A stretch of 64,000 nt of DNA from Mycobacterium szulgai (GTDB lineage: Bacteria; Actinomycetota; Actinomycetes; Mycobacteriales; Mycobacteriaceae), in assembly GCF_002116635.1 (NCBI RefSeq), contig NZ_LQPW01000013.1:62001-126000 (forward strand). Reading direction: 5' to 3'. The notes under the pieces are model-generated. The model was not told the origin of the DNA, did not search any database, and saw nothing but the letters and a program-made list of their open reading frames with translations. The translations under genes and the position numbers were made by a program. Positions 49,516 through 58,951 of the stretch are shown here, in pieces (within the stretch, counting starts at the first letter, position 1; each line of letters begins with the position of its first letter).

Positions 49516-52356
49516 TCAGACAAATGCCTCCACCGGCGGGCACGAGCACACCAAATTACGGTCGCCGTAGGCGCCGTCGATGCGCCGCACCGGCGGCCAG
49601 ACCTTGGGCCGGAAAGCCTTGCCCAGCGGGTAGGCGGCTTCTTCCCGCGTGTACGGGTGATCCCAGTCGGATACCAGCAGGCACTCTGCGGTGTGCGGCG
49701 CGCCGGTCAGCGGATTGTCGTCGGCCGGCCACTGCCCGGCACCTACTCGGTCGATCTCGCCGCGGATGCCGATCATGGCTTCGCAGAACGCGTCCACCTC
49801 GGCCAGACTCTCACTTTCGGTGGGCTCCACCATGAGCGTGCCGGCCACCGGGAAGCTCATGGTCGGAGCATGAAATCCGTAGTCCGCCAAGCGTTTTGCA
49901 ACATCGTCGACGGTGACGCCGGTCGCTTTGGTGATGCCACGCAAGTCGAGGATGCACTCGTGGGCCACCATGCCGTTCTCGCCGGTGTACAACACCGGGA
50001 AGTACTCGTCGAGGCGGCGGGCGATGTAGTTGGCCGAGGTGATCGCGGTCAGCGATGCCGCACGCAGGCCTTCGGCGCCCATCATCCTGATGTAGGCCCA
50101 GGTGATCGGCAGGATCGAGGCGGACCCGTAGGGCGCCGACGACACCGGATGTCCGCCGGGTAATTCCTGGGCGAACGGGTGGCCCGGCAGGAACTGGGCC
50201 AGGTGGGAGCGTACCGCTACCGGCCCGACGCCGGGGCCGCCGCCGCCGTGCGGAATGCAGAATGTCTTGTGCAGGTTCAGGTGGCTGACGTCGCCGCCGA
50301 ACTTGCCCGGCCGCGCCAGGCCGACCAGCGCGTTGAGGTTGGCGCCGTCCACGTAGACCTGGCCGCCGGCGTCGTGCACGGCCGCGCAGATCTCGGCGAT
50401 GTCGTGCTCGTAGACGCCGTGGGTGGACGGGTAGGTAATCATCAGCGCCGACAGCCGGTCGGCATGGTCGTTGACCTTGGCGCGCAGATCGTCGAGGTCG
50501 ACGTCGCCGTTGTCGTGGCAGCCGACCACCACCACTCGCATCCCGGCCAGCGCGGCCGATGCGGCGTTGGTGCCGTGCGCACTGGATGGAATCAGGCAGA
50601 TGTCGCGGTGCGGCTCACCCCGGCTGGCGTGATAGTCGTGAATCGCGAGCAGGCCGGCGTACTCCCCCTGTGAACCCGCGTTGGGCTGCAGCGAAACAGC
50701 GTCGTAGCCGGTGATCGCCACCAGCCAGTCCTCCAGATCGGCAATGAGCCGGCGCAGCCCGGGAGTGTCACTTACCGGGGCAAACGGGTGCTGACGGCTG
50801 AACTCCGGCCAGGTGATGGACTCCATCTCCGCGGCGGCGTTGAGCTTCATCGTGCACGAACCGAGCGGAATCATGCTGCGGTCCAACGCAATATCCTTGT
50901 CCGCCAGCGCACGCAGGTGGCGCATCATCGACGTCTCGGTGCGATATCGGGTGAACGCCGGGTGGGTCAGGAATTCCGAAGTGCGCGTGGCGATCTCGGT
51001 GTTGGCCGGCGTCCCGGCGGCCACTACCCCGAAGGCACCCAGGACGGTTGCCACGTGGGCGTCGGTGGTGGCTTCGTCGCAGGCCACCGACACGTGGTCG
51101 GCGTCGACGCGCCACAGGTTGATTCCATTGGCTTTGGCGGCAGCCACCACCTCGTCGGCGCGCCCGGGCACCCGGGCCAGCACTGTGTCGAAGTAGGTGT
51201 CGTGCACCAGCGCGTCACCCAGTGCTCCCGCGATCGTTTCGGCGTGCGCATGCACCCGCCGGGCGATGCCGGTCAGCCCGTCGGCGCCGTGGTAGCTGGC
51301 GTACATGGCGGCCATCACCGCCAACAGCACCTGCGCGGTGCAGATGTTGCTGGTGGCCTTGTCTCGGCGGATGTGCTGCTCGCGGGTCTGCAGAGCCAGC
51401 CGGTAGGCCGGTGCCCCGTCGGCGTCTAGCGACACCCCGACGAGCCGGCCGGGCAGCTGACGGGCATGCTTGGCGTGCACCGCCAGGTAGCCGGCGTGTG
51501 GACCGCCGAATCCCATTGGCACACCGAATCGTTGGGTGGTACCGAACGCGACGTCGGCCCCGATCTCGCCGGGCGCAGTGATGAGTGTGCACGCCAGCAG
51601 GTCGGCGCCGATGGCCACCAGAGCGCCGCGCTCGTGAGCCTGCTGCACCAGCGCGCCCCAGTCGGTGATCCGTCCGCTGGCCCCGGGTAACTGGACGATG
51701 ACACCGAAGAACTCGCCTCCGTCGGGTAGATCCGGAAGGCCATGGCGCAGATCGGCGGTCACGATCTCGATCCCCAGCGGCTTGGCCCGAGTGGCCACCA
51801 CGGCGGCCGTCTGGGCGAACAGGTCGACGTCGACAACCAATCGGTTCGCCGGACCACGGCTGGCCCGGTGCATCAGCGTCATGGCCTCAGCGGCCGCGGT
51901 GCCCTCGTCGAGCATCGACGCGTTGGCGATCTCGAGGCCGGTGAGGTCGGTGACCATCGTCTGGAAATTCAGCAGGGCTTCCAGCCGGCCCTGGCTGATT
52001 TCTGGCTGGTACGGCGTGTAGGCGGTGTACCAGGCGGGATTCTCCATGATGTTGCGCAGCAACACCGGCGGGGTGAGCGTGTCGTAGTAGCCCTGCCCGA
52101 TCATCGACACGGCGACTGTGTTGGCATCGGCCAGCGCCCGCAGCTCGGCCAGCGCCTCGGCCTCGGTGGCGGCCGGGGGCAGCCGGTCCAGGCCTGGTGC
52201 AGCTCCGGAGTGGGTGAGCGCATCGAGGATCCCCGCCGGGACCGCCTTGGCGGCCAGCTCGTCGAGCGTCTCTACACCGATGACGGCGAGCATTGTTGCG
52301 ATGGCCTGGCTGTCCAGGCCGATGTGCCGGTCGGCGAAGGTGGAATGGTCGGTCAC
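49516..52356 (-). CDS. gcvB: glycine dehydrogenase (decarboxylating), P-protein GcvB
   Basis: A 946-residue PLP enzyme of the glycine cleavage system that decarboxylates glycine and transfers aminomethyl to the lipoyl group of GcvH. The PLP Lys lies in [19 protein letters not shown] (about residue 710); [14 protein letters not shown] and [13 protein letters not shown] are further P-protein signatures. GTG at 52356 ([13 protein letters not shown]) is preferred: AGGAG lies eight bases upstream and the M. tuberculosis protein begins at the equivalent residue. A tandem glycine riboswitch precedes it. gcvH is 3.3 kb away in the same direction; no gcvT is in the window. Confidence 0.96.
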   Translation of the reverse strand: MTDHSTFADRHIGLDSQAIATMLAVIGVETLDELAAKAVPAGILDALTHSGAAPGLDRLPPAATEAEALAELRALADANTVAVSMIGQGYYDTLTPPVLLRNIMENPAWYTAYTPYQPEISQGRLEALLNFQTMVTDLTGLEIANASMLDEGTAAAEAMTLMHRASRGPANRLVVDVDLFAQTAAVVATRAKPLGIEIVTADLRHGLPDLPDGGEFFGVIVQLPGASGRITDWGALVQQAHERGALVAIGADLLACTLITAPGEIGADVAFGTTQRFGVPMGFGGPHAGYLAVHAKHARQLPGRLVGVSLDADGAPAYRLALQTREQHIRRDKATSNICTAQVLLAVMAAMYASYHGADGLTGIARRVHAHAETIAGALGDALVHDTYFDTVLARVPGRADEVVAAAKANGINLWRVDADHVSVACDEATTDAHVATVLGAFGVVAAGTPANTEIATRTSEFLTHPAFTRYRTETSMMRHLRALADKDIALDRSMIPLGSCTMKLNAAAEMESITWPEFSRQHPFAPVSDTPGLRRLIADLEDWLVAITGYDAVSLQPNAGSQGEYAGLLAIHDYHASRGEPHRDICLIPSSAHGTNAASAALAGMRVVVVGCHDNGDVDLDDLRAKVNDHADRLSALMITYPSTHGVYEHDIAEICAAVHDAGGQVYVDGANLNALVGLARPGKFGGDVSHLNLHKTFCIPHGGGGPGVGPVAVRSHLAQFLPGHPFAQELPGGHPVSSAPYGSASILPITWAYIRMMGAEGLRAASLTAITSANYIARRLDEYFPVLYTGENGMVAHECILDLRGITKATGVTVDDVAKRLADYGFHAPTMSFPVAGTLMVEPTESESLAEVDAFCEAMIGIRGEIDRVGAGQWPADDNPLTGAPHTAECLLVSDWDHPYTREEAAYPLGKAFRPKVWPPVRRIDGAYGDRNLVCSCPPVEAFV

Positions 52357-52399
52357 TGGCGGGACTCCTGACACGCATCACAAAGGCAGAGGACTGATG

Positions 52400-52605
52400 G
52401 CCCTCTCCCTCTGTCTTCACCCGCTCGCCAGGCGCCTGAGAGATTCGGCGCCCGGTGGCGCCTTTCCCCATCGGCGGGTGACGTCCGTTAGGTCGTCACC
52501 GCTTTCCAGAGGCATCGTTGTCTAGCACGGTCCTGGTGCCTGAGAGGTTGACGGAGAGGTGTTGCTCCTTCGGCGTCCGTAGCTGGCAGCCACGGAACTC
52601 TCCCG
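52400..52605 (-). ncRNA. tandem glycine riboswitch upstream of gcvB
   Basis: Read on the minus strand, aptamer 1 has GGGAGAG (52604-52598), CGCCGAAGGAGCAA (52575-52562), CTCTCAGGC (52546-52538) and CTCTGGAAAG (52511-52502). Aptamer 2 has GCGCCGAA plus CTCAGGC (52451-52434) and the closing AGACAGAGGGAG (52416-52405). These are the conserved glycine-aptamer elements in order, twice. It ends about 44 bases before the gcvB start and should turn expression on when glycine is abundant. Confidence 0.9.
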
Positions 52606-52656
52606 CGCGAGGGCGATGCCCGCCCAGTCTACTCGGAGAGGCGATGAGTCGCCCAG

Positions 52657-53274
52657 CTAGCCGATCTTGCGGTCGCGGTGCTTGCGGCGGGAAGCCAGCT
52701 CGTCTTCCGGAGCGGCGATGGATTCGCCACCGTCGGCGCGCTCGCCGGGGAAGTCAGCGATGACGCCGGTCAGTTCTCGCATCGCACCGGAGACGGCGAT
52801 GCCGAACACACCCTGGCCGCCCTGCAACAGGTCGACGACCTCCTCGGCCGAGGTGCATTCGTACACGCTGGTGCCGTCTGAGAACAGAGTGATGTTGGCC
52901 AGATCCTGGACACCACGCTGACGTAGATGGTCGACCGCCACCCGGATGTTATGTAGCGAGATACCGGTGTCCAGCAATCGCTTGACGATCTTGAGCACCA
53001 GGATGTCCTTGAACGAGTACAGCCGCTGGCTGCCGGATCCCGCCGCACTGCGGATCGACGGGACGACCAGCGACGTGCGCGCCCAGTAGTCCAGCTGGCG
53101 GTAGGTGATCCCGGCGATCTGGCAGGCGCTGGGCCCGCGGTAGCCGACGAGTTCATCGGGCACCGAATCGTCCGGAAAAAGCCCGGGCTGCACGGGTTCG
53201 CTCGCGCCGTGGGGGCCGTCGGTGGCCGGGCGGTCGGCTAGGTCCAGCTGTTCTTGACGTGGCTGCTCGCTCAC
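52657..53274 (-). CDS. resR: MerR-family regulator ResR (Rv1830 type)
   Basis: A 205-residue regulator. The MerR-type winged helix reads [32 protein letters not shown] near residues 44-75, followed by [33 protein letters not shown]. The C-terminus is short and charged ([14 protein letters not shown]). No Cys effector motif is present, so it is an atypical MerR. In M. tuberculosis the orthologue is reported, as I recall, to shape cell growth and antibiotic resilience. It lies 300 bp upstream of gcvB with the glycine riboswitch between them. Confidence 0.9.
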   Translation of the reverse strand: MSEQPRQEQLDLADRPATDGPHGASEPVQPGLFPDDSVPDELVGYRGPSACQIAGITYRQLDYWARTSLVVPSIRSAAGSGSQRLYSFKDILVLKIVKRLLDTGISLHNIRVAVDHLRQRGVQDLANITLFSDGTSVYECTSAEEVVDLLQGGQGVFGIAVSGAMRELTGVIADFPGERADGGESIAAPEDELASRRKHRDRKIG

Positions 53275-53572
53275 GGATGCTTCCTCTCGCCGATCGCGCT
53301 CTTGTCACTAGCTGCGTCACTGGCTGCCACGACAGCCCACGTTTGCTCTGGCCCGAGTGGTAGAGAGCTTACGCTGTTGGATTGCTGTCGTGCTCCCGGT
53401 TAAACATCAAATCGTCATCAAAGTATGGCTGGCGGCGCGCGTTGTCGGCGATATCCGTGAGGCGTGTCGACATCGCAGTGTGTGAGATGAGACTCATCCG
53501 TGACGTTTGCAGAAAATTGTTCGCTGAAAGTGCTGCGCTTCGCCCAGCGGCTTCAGTAGTTAGCTTGGGTCC

Positions 53573-54067
53573 CTAGGTGGCCTTGAAGTCGTCGGGCGAC
53601 ACGCTGTCGAGAAACTCCTTGAACTTCTCCACTTCGTCTTCACGGACAGCGGTGCTGGGCTCCTCGTCGCTCTCGTCGGGAATCAGCAGACCGGCTTGGG
53701 CCAGCACCGCCTCCTCGACGTAGATGGGAACCCCGACCCGCAATGCAATCGCCACCGAGTCTGACGGGCGTGCCGACACGGTGATGTTGCGATCGAAGAT
53801 CAGATCGGCGTAAAAGGTGCCTTCCTGCAGATCGACGATCCGCACCTCCTTGAGCGAATGCCCAAGCGCGGCAATGAGATCCCTGATCAGGTCGTGAGTC
53901 AGCGGACGCGGCGGCTCGACGCCCTGCTGCTCCAGCGCGATGGCTGCGGCCTCTGACTGGCCGATCCAGATCGGCAGATACCGATCACCGTCGGCTTCGC
54001 GCAACAGCAGCACCGGCTGGTTCTGCGGCTGCTCGACGCGAATGCCGACAACACGAACTTCACCCAT
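53573..54067 (-). CDS. bifunctional nuclease (DUF151) family protein (Rv1829 type)
   Basis: A 164-residue protein. MGEVRVVGIRVEQPQNQPVLLLRE and YLPIWIGQSEAAAIALEQQGVEPPRPLTHDLI are the DUF151 signature, and FYADLIFDRNITVSARPSDSVAIALRVGVPIYV completes the domain. Members have been described as combined DNase/RNase. The C-terminal acidic tail EVEKFKEFLDSVSPDDF is typical. ATG at 54067 is chosen because GGAGG lies upstream; an earlier in-frame codon would add seven residues. It sits between two MerR genes in a conserved cluster. Confidence 0.9.
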   Translation of the reverse strand: MGEVRVVGIRVEQPQNQPVLLLREADGDRYLPIWIGQSEAAAIALEQQGVEPPRPLTHDLIRDLIAALGHSLKEVRIVDLQEGTFYADLIFDRNITVSARPSDSVAIALRVGVPIYVEEAVLAQAGLLIPDESDEEPSTAVREDEVEKFKEFLDSVSPDDFKAT

Positions 54068-54164
54068 CTGCGTCTGCCCTCCGCACATGCCGCCGCGACT
54101 GTCCCAAACTCAGCGCCACGACGTGGTGCCGTCGAACACCAAGCTGTCGAACGAAGTCTAGTCC

Positions 54165-54917
54165 TCAGCGGTGCAGAAGGTCGCGAACGGCCGACTTGAT
54201 CAAAGAAGTGTGCAACGTAATGGCGAGCGCAGCGACCTCGCGAGCCAGATCGTCGGCTCGGTCCCGGGCGCCGGCCTTGTCCGCCTTGACCAACGGCCCG
54301 GCGATCTGGGCGATCAAATCGGATTGCCGGTCTGCCGCGGACCGAAAGGCACGCAGATGCCGCGGCTCCACACCGTATTCGGACAACGCCCGCGCACATT
54401 GCAGGATCACTACGGTGTGCTCGTCGAAGAAGCCACCCGGCCCGGTGGTGATCACTCCCGCTTTGAGCAAGGCCGTCAAGAGATCCCCGGGCACTCCGGA
54501 GCGTTCCAGTAGGTCTTCGCGACTGAGCCGCACCCGCGACGGCGCGACGGCACCGGCGTCGGATGCCGCGGCAGTGTTTTCATCGGTGCCGTTGCCCGTC
54601 ACCGAGACCAATCGCGGTACGCCGTAGGGAGATCCGGAGGGCGGCAGTTCGCCGTCGGGCTGGGCGTCCAGTTGCGCCCTGATCACCTTCAGCGGCAGGT
54701 AGTGGTCCCGCTGCGCGGTAAGGATGAAGCGCAGCCGTGCGCAGTCGTAAGCGGTGAATCTGCGGTATCCCGATGCGGCCCGCTGCGGCGTCACCAACCC
54801 CTCGGCCTCCAGAAAACGAATCTTGGAGATTGTGACATCCGGGAAGTCCGGTCGCAGCAGGTCCAAAACCGCCCCGATCGACATCCCGGTGAGCCCGGGG
54901 CTATCGGGTGCGCTCAC
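54165..54917 (-). CDS. MerR-family regulator (Rv1828 type)
   Basis: A 250-residue regulator. The N-terminal winged helix [43 protein letters not shown] (about residues 12-54) is MerR-like, followed by a second helical domain with [23 protein letters not shown] resembling a duplicated HTH. GTG at 54917 overlaps the garA stop by four bases, indicating coupling. The M. tuberculosis orthologue binds its own upstream region. It contains no metal-binding Cys pair. Confidence 0.9.
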   Translation of the reverse strand: MSAPDSPGLTGMSIGAVLDLLRPDFPDVTISKIRFLEAEGLVTPQRAASGYRRFTAYDCARLRFILTAQRDHYLPLKVIRAQLDAQPDGELPPSGSPYGVPRLVSVTGNGTDENTAAASDAGAVAPSRVRLSREDLLERSGVPGDLLTALLKAGVITTGPGGFFDEHTVVILQCARALSEYGVEPRHLRAFRSAADRQSDLIAQIAGPLVKADKAGARDRADDLAREVAALAITLHTSLIKSAVRDLLHR

Positions 54918-55390
54918 TGGCCTCCGGTGCCCCCGTCGTCGTCACCTTGCTTGGGTCCGGTCAAGAACACCAGGCGGAACTTGCCGATCTGCACTTCGTC
55001 GCCGTTGGCCAGCACCGCGGAGTCCACCGGCTCGCGGTTGACGTAGGTGCCATTGAGGCTGCCGACGTCGACGACGTTGAACTCGTTGCCTTCCAACCGG
55101 AATTCGGCATGGCGACGACTCACGGTGACGTCGTCGAGAAAGATGTCGCTGTCGGGATGACGGCCGGCGGACGTGATGGGTTGGTCGAGCAGGAAGCGAG
55201 ACCCCGCATTGGGTCCCCGTTTGACGACCAGCAACGCCGAGCCCGCCGGAAGTCCTTCCACTCCGGATACCGCGCTCTCGGCGCCCGCCTGTGCGGGCGC
55301 GTCCAGCTCATTGAGGAAGTCGGCGCGGAAGACGGAGGTCGTCTCCACCGTGACTTCGTCAGAAGTCTGGTCGTTATCCATGTCCGTCAC
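54914..55390 (-). CDS. garA: FHA-domain regulator of glutamate metabolism GarA
   Basis: A 158-residue signalling protein. The N-terminal phospho-motif ETTSVF carries Thr17 and Thr18, equivalent to Thr21/Thr22 of M. tuberculosis (the leader is four residues shorter). The FHA domain follows with [19 protein letters not shown] and NGTYVN at about 70-115. Unphosphorylated GarA binds and tunes 2-oxoglutarate dehydrogenase and glutamate dehydrogenase; PknB/PknG phosphorylation shuts it off by self-binding. GTG at 55390 is used. A hairpin separates it from gcvH upstream. Confidence 0.95.
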   Translation of the reverse strand: MTDMDNDQTSDEVTVETTSVFRADFLNELDAPAQAGAESAVSGVEGLPAGSALLVVKRGPNAGSRFLLDQPITSAGRHPDSDIFLDDVTVSRRHAEFRLEGNEFNVVDVGSLNGTYVNREPVDSAVLANGDEVQIGKFRLVFLTGPKQGDDDGGTGGQ

Positions 55391-55589
55391 CCGCTGCTCC
55401 TCACTGGCCGCTGTGGCGTTGTCTGACCCGGCCGTTCGGCCGGCTTCCCCTGCGATTCACCGCCTGAAGGCGGATTGGTGCTGATGTTGTCGACCGTACC
55501 GCCCACCGCTCGGCCACGGGTCGGCAGTGTGCCCTCCACTGCAGGATCGTAAGCCCGATACCCCGGCTTCTTCTAGGTCCATACCGTGG

Positions 55590-55618
55590 CCGTCAGCGTC
55601 GCCGCGCGACGCTGACGG
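55590..55618 (-). terminator. strong hairpin between gcvH and garA
   Basis: CCGTCAGCGTCGC, a three-base loop and its exact complement GCGACGCTGACGG form a 13-bp perfect stem, 14 bases after the gcvH stop on the minus strand. There is no U tract, so this is an I-shaped terminator or processing hairpin that may separate gcvH from garA transcription. Confidence 0.65.
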
Positions 55619-55632
55619 GACCTTAGCAACCG

Positions 55633-56037
55633 TCATTCGGTCAATGTGCCGCGGTAGGCCTCAGCGTCTAACAGCGCGGCCAGTGCGGATTCCAGGGCGG
55701 CCACTTGCGAGCTTTCCACCTGGAGTTCCAGCAACCAGCCGGCGCCATACGGGTCGGAGTTGACCAGTTGCGGGTCGCCTTCCAGATCGCCGTTGACCGC
55801 CGACACCTTGCCCGAAACCGGGGCGTACAGATCCGAGACCGACTTCGTCGATTCAACTTCGCCAAAGGATTCGCCGGCGCTGATGTCGCTGCCCACCGCG
55901 GGCAATTGCACGAAAACCACGTCGCCCAGGGCCGATTGCGCGAAGTCGGTGATCCCGACCCGGACGGTGTCCTCCCCGCTGCGGCGAACCCACTCGTGTT
56001 CGGCGGTGTAGTGCAGATCGGGCGGGATATCGCTCAC
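55633..56037 (-). CDS. gcvH: glycine cleavage system H protein GcvH
   Basis: A 134-residue lipoyl carrier. The lipoylation motif [13 protein letters not shown] gives Lys65, and [13 protein letters not shown] plus [20 protein letters not shown] are standard H-protein segments. It shuttles the aminomethyl group between P-, T- and L-proteins. GTG at 56037 gives the same length as the M. tuberculosis protein. It lies between the DUF881 cluster and garA, with gcvB further along the same strand. Confidence 0.95.
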   Translation of the reverse strand: MSDIPPDLHYTAEHEWVRRSGEDTVRVGITDFAQSALGDVVFVQLPAVGSDISAGESFGEVESTKSVSDLYAPVSGKVSAVNGDLEGDPQLVNSDPYGAGWLLELQVESSQVAALESALAALLDAEAYRGTLTE

Positions 56038-56074
56038 TAGTGATCCTGTTCTGGTCGCTGCTGATCGGGGACGT

Positions 56075-56998
56075 TCACTTGACGGGCTGAGCGTATTGGT
56101 GCGGTTTTGGTTGTCGCAAGCTGGCCACATCGACCCGGTCGGCCTGCTGCACCGACATTCGCCCGCCGACGCGCTTGATACTGTCCTCGGCACCACCGGG
56201 AATGTTCATCGCAGCGGCAAGTGTCGGCGGATCACCAATCGCCAGAATCGAATACGGCGGCGACAAAGTCTTGGTGTCGATCGTCAGGGCGCCGGGGTTC
56301 CCAACCACCCAGGTATCGACGCCGACTCGCACGGATTGCCGTCCGTCGCTGATCTCGATTGCCTCGGCGCCGGCGGCGCGCAACTCGTTGATCACGTCGA
56401 GCATCGCTTCGGGCGCCACTCCGGGGCCGGGATCCTCGATCTTGATGGTGACGCCGGGCCCGGTGGCCGCCACGGCGCCGACGAGGATGGACAGCGCGGC
56501 AAGTCGGGCCTGGGCACTCTCTATGGCCGCTTGATCGTTATTGCCGGAGGCCTGCAGCGCGTTGAGGGTGTTCTGCAGTTCGGTCACTTCGGTGTTCAGC
56601 GTGGCCTCGCGTTGCCGCAACGAGTCCAGCAGCACCAATAAGTCCGCCGGCCGCGCCGTTTCCAGCGAGTCTCCCGACTCGGTCTGGCGGACCTGCGTGA
56701 CGATGGCGACACCCAACACCAGACACAGCAGAATCGCCAGCATCCCGAAGACCAGGCGGGAGCGACCGCCGCGCCGCAGCGCCGACAATCCGGTGCGGCG
56801 CAGGGCGCCGATCTCCGGACGCGGGCGGTCGGCGGGCAGTTCATGACGGCCGCGCCTGACGGCTTCGTGAGCGCCGACCTTGGCGTGGCCGTGTTGGGTT
56901 GCCGCGCCGCCGCTTTGGGCCGGTGCCGGTGCCTGGTCCGCCTTCGGAGCCGATTCGGGGGCGGCGTCCGAAGTCGGGTTCGGGGGTTCTTGGGTCAT
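56075..56998 (-). CDS. DUF881 family membrane protein (Rv1825 type)
   Basis: A 307-residue protein. A Pro/Ala-rich cytoplasmic lead is followed by a membrane helix ([24 protein letters not shown], about residues 80-103) and a coiled coil ([29 protein letters not shown]). The DUF881 domain follows with [19 protein letters not shown] near 210. DUF881 proteins occur next to the DUF1290 small basic protein and pgsA in Actinobacteria and are envelope-associated with unproven roles. It overlaps the DUF1290 gene by ATGA. Confidence 0.88.
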   Translation of the reverse strand: MTQEPPNPTSDAAPESAPKADQAPAPAQSGGAATQHGHAKVGAHEAVRRGRHELPADRPRPEIGALRRTGLSALRRGGRSRLVFGMLAILLCLVLGVAIVTQVRQTESGDSLETARPADLLVLLDSLRQREATLNTEVTELQNTLNALQASGNNDQAAIESAQARLAALSILVGAVAATGPGVTIKIEDPGPGVAPEAMLDVINELRAAGAEAIEISDGRQSVRVGVDTWVVGNPGALTIDTKTLSPPYSILAIGDPPTLAAAMNIPGGAEDSIKRVGGRMSVQQADRVDVASLRQPKPHQYAQPVK

Positions 56999-57327
56999 GC
57001 GCCGAACAACCGGCGCCGCAACGCGGCGGCATTGCCGAATATCCGGATGCCCAACACGACGATGATCGCAGTGGACAACTGCGTGCCGACACCCAATTGA
57101 TCACCGACGTAGACGATCAGGGCTGCCACCAAAACATTGAACACGAACGAGACCACAAAGACCTTCGGGTCAAAAATGCGTTCCAGGTAAGCGCGCAGCC
57201 CGCCGAAAACCGCGTCGAGCGCAGCCACCACCGCAATCGGCAGATAGGGCTGGATGACCTCAGGCACACTGGGGTGGAAAACCAGACCCAGCACGATGCC
57301 GATGGCAAGTGCCGCGATACCGATCAT
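56995..57327 (-). CDS. DUF1290 small basic membrane protein (Rv1824 type)
   Basis: A 110-residue membrane protein with three hydrophobic segments, MIGIAALAIGIVLGLVFHP, YLPIAVVAALDAVFGGLRA and VFVVSFVFNVLVAALIVYV, followed by GIRIFGNAAALRRRLFG. This is the sbp/DUF1290 family. ATG at 57327 is chosen because family members start with the first helix; an upstream in-frame TTG would add a short leader. It sits between the two DUF881 genes, overlapping the downstream one by ATGA. Confidence 0.85.
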   Translation of the reverse strand: MIGIAALAIGIVLGLVFHPSVPEVIQPYLPIAVVAALDAVFGGLRAYLERIFDPKVFVVSFVFNVLVAALIVYVGDQLGVGTQLSTAIIVVLGIRIFGNAAALRRRLFGA

Positions 57328-57352
57328 GCTCGTCGGATTCCCGTCCGTATCA

Positions 57353-58276
57353 CTAAGGCCCAATCTGTTTGGCGAACTTGACATCCCGGATCGACCCGGC
57401 GGGCAGCGTCAGCCCGTCGCCGGCGTTCACGGTGACCCCGACGCCGTAGGAGATCTCCAGCAGCTTAAGGCGGCGCATCCCGGGGCTGCCTTCGAAGACG
57501 CCTTTCATCGCGCGCGGTGGCCCGATTGCCAGGATGGTGTAAGGGCTGCTGGTGGGGTTGTTGTCGACCAGGATCGCTTCGCCGGCCTGCCGGATAGTCA
57601 CGTTCGGCCCGATCCGGGCGCCGTCGACCGAGATGGCCTCGGCGCCGCTGGCCCACAACGAGTTGACGACCAGTTGCAGGTCGCGGTCCAAAATCGTTTG
57701 CTGACTGCCTTTGACCCGCTGCTTGGAGGCGTCGGAAAGATTCGGTCCGACACCTGGATCGGTGATGGTCAGCGTCAGACCCGGCCCGATGACCGCCGTG
57801 CTGGCCGCCGCCAGGCTGAGGGCGTCCAGACGGTTCAGTAGCCGCTGCCCTTCGGCGTCGTCGGCCAGCGCGGCCCGCTGGACCTCGTCGACCTTGGCCG
57901 AGAGGGCGCTGCGCCGTTGCGCCAACTTTGCGGCCGCGGCCTGCGTGGAACGCACGCTCGTCGCCAACAGCTGCTGGGCGTCACGGACCCCGGGGGCGAC
58001 GGAGCGGGCCTGGGCAACGGCGGCGGCAAACACCGTAGCCACCAGGGCCGCCGCCAGCGCTTGCCACATCCAGCCGAAAACGCGGCTTCGCTGCTGCGGT
58101 GGTGGGTCGCAGCGGGCGCGTTTGGCGGCCGCCGCCGCATAACCGGGGTCCAGGTGCTCGGAGAGCAGCGCGCGCAGCAGCGACGGGACCGGATAACGCT
58201 TCGGCCGGGTGGCGGCATGCGCGCTATAGCCGGCATTGGGGTCATAGCCGCCCAGCAGCCGGTCTGAGTCAGCCAT
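57353..58276 (-). CDS. DUF881 family membrane protein (Rv1823 type)
   Basis: A 307-residue paralogue of the other DUF881 gene. One membrane helix ([22 protein letters not shown], about residues 68-89) is followed by a helical linker and the DUF881 domain with [16 protein letters not shown] near 212. Length equals my memory of Rv1823. Its start overlaps the end of pgsA2 by eight bases, so the whole pgsA2-DUF881-DUF1290-DUF881 set is likely one operon. Confidence 0.88.
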   Translation of the reverse strand: MADSDRLLGGYDPNAGYSAHAATRPKRYPVPSLLRALLSEHLDPGYAAAAAKRARCDPPPQQRSRVFGWMWQALAAALVATVFAAAVAQARSVAPGVRDAQQLLATSVRSTQAAAAKLAQRRSALSAKVDEVQRAALADDAEGQRLLNRLDALSLAAASTAVIGPGLTLTITDPGVGPNLSDASKQRVKGSQQTILDRDLQLVVNSLWASGAEAISVDGARIGPNVTIRQAGEAILVDNNPTSSPYTILAIGPPRAMKGVFEGSPGMRRLKLLEISYGVGVTVNAGDGLTLPAGSIRDVKFAKQIGP

Positions 58277-58898
58277 GGCCGTCGGTTTTTTGCGCGACCG
58301 GTTGGTAGGAGTGATGTTTGATCTTGGGCATCCGGCGCAGCACCAACAACATATGCACTACATACAGCACGAATGCCCACAGGTATGCGTACATGCCCCA
58401 GATCAAAAGCGCCCAGCCGCACGCCCGTAAGACTCGGCTCCACAAGGTGTCCCACTGCCCGGCCAGCAGTACCGGGAAGCCGCTCATCAGTGCGAAGGTC
58501 GCCGCCTTGCCGACATAAGTCACCGGCAGCGCCGACACCCCGCGGCTCCACAGCAACGGCAGCGTCACGCCGAGCGCCGCGTCGCGGGCCAGCAGCGTGA
58601 CGATGAACCACCAGGGCACGATTCCGCTCAGTCCCAACACGATGGGAACGGTGATCATGTACAGCCGATCCACGGCCGGATCCAGGAAAACACCCAACCG
58701 CGACGACTGGTTGAGCAGCCGGGCGATTTTGCCGTCCGCCCAGTCGGAAACGCCGCTGAACACCAGGATCGCTACCGCCCAGCCATGCGCGGGCGCGATC
58801 AGCATGACGTAGACGAACACCGGAATCAGTGCCAGCCGGATGAAGCTCAGCACATTAGGCACGGTGAAGACCCGACTGGGTACGGGCACCGGCTCCAT
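58269..58898 (-). CDS. pgsA2: CDP-alcohol phosphatidyltransferase PgsA2
   Basis: A 209-residue membrane enzyme. The catalytic motif D-x2-DG-x2-AR-x8-G-x3-D-x3-D is complete: Asp52, Asp55, Gly56, Ala59, Arg60, Gly69, Asp73 and Asp77 in DWADGKIAR and GVFLDPAVD. It transfers a phosphatidyl group from CDP-diacylglycerol to an alcohol; the acceptor for PgsA2 is not certain (glycerophosphate or cardiolipin-type synthesis proposed). ATG at 58898 gives the M. tuberculosis length; an ATG four codons earlier is possible. Confidence 0.92.
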   Translation of the reverse strand: MEPVPVPSRVFTVPNVLSFIRLALIPVFVYVMLIAPAHGWAVAILVFSGVSDWADGKIARLLNQSSRLGVFLDPAVDRLYMITVPIVLGLSGIVPWWFIVTLLARDAALGVTLPLLWSRGVSALPVTYVGKAATFALMSGFPVLLAGQWDTLWSRVLRACGWALLIWGMYAYLWAFVLYVVHMLLVLRRMPKIKHHSYQPVAQKTDGHG

Positions 58899-58951
58899 GA
58901 GGCGTGACATTAGCTGGGAAATGTTGCGGGCGGTGTAACAGATTGCTGTGG

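Noticed and set aside
53486-53498. 13-bp palindrome GATGAGACTCATC in the Rv1829-resR gap as a MerR operator
   Set aside because: Palindromes of this size are expected many times in 64 kb, it lies 212 bp from the resR start, and it lacks the MerR operator layout.
53382-53576. A 64-residue plus-strand frame between Rv1829 and resR
   Set aside because: No recognisable sequence, no ribosome site, and it lies in the promoter region of resR.
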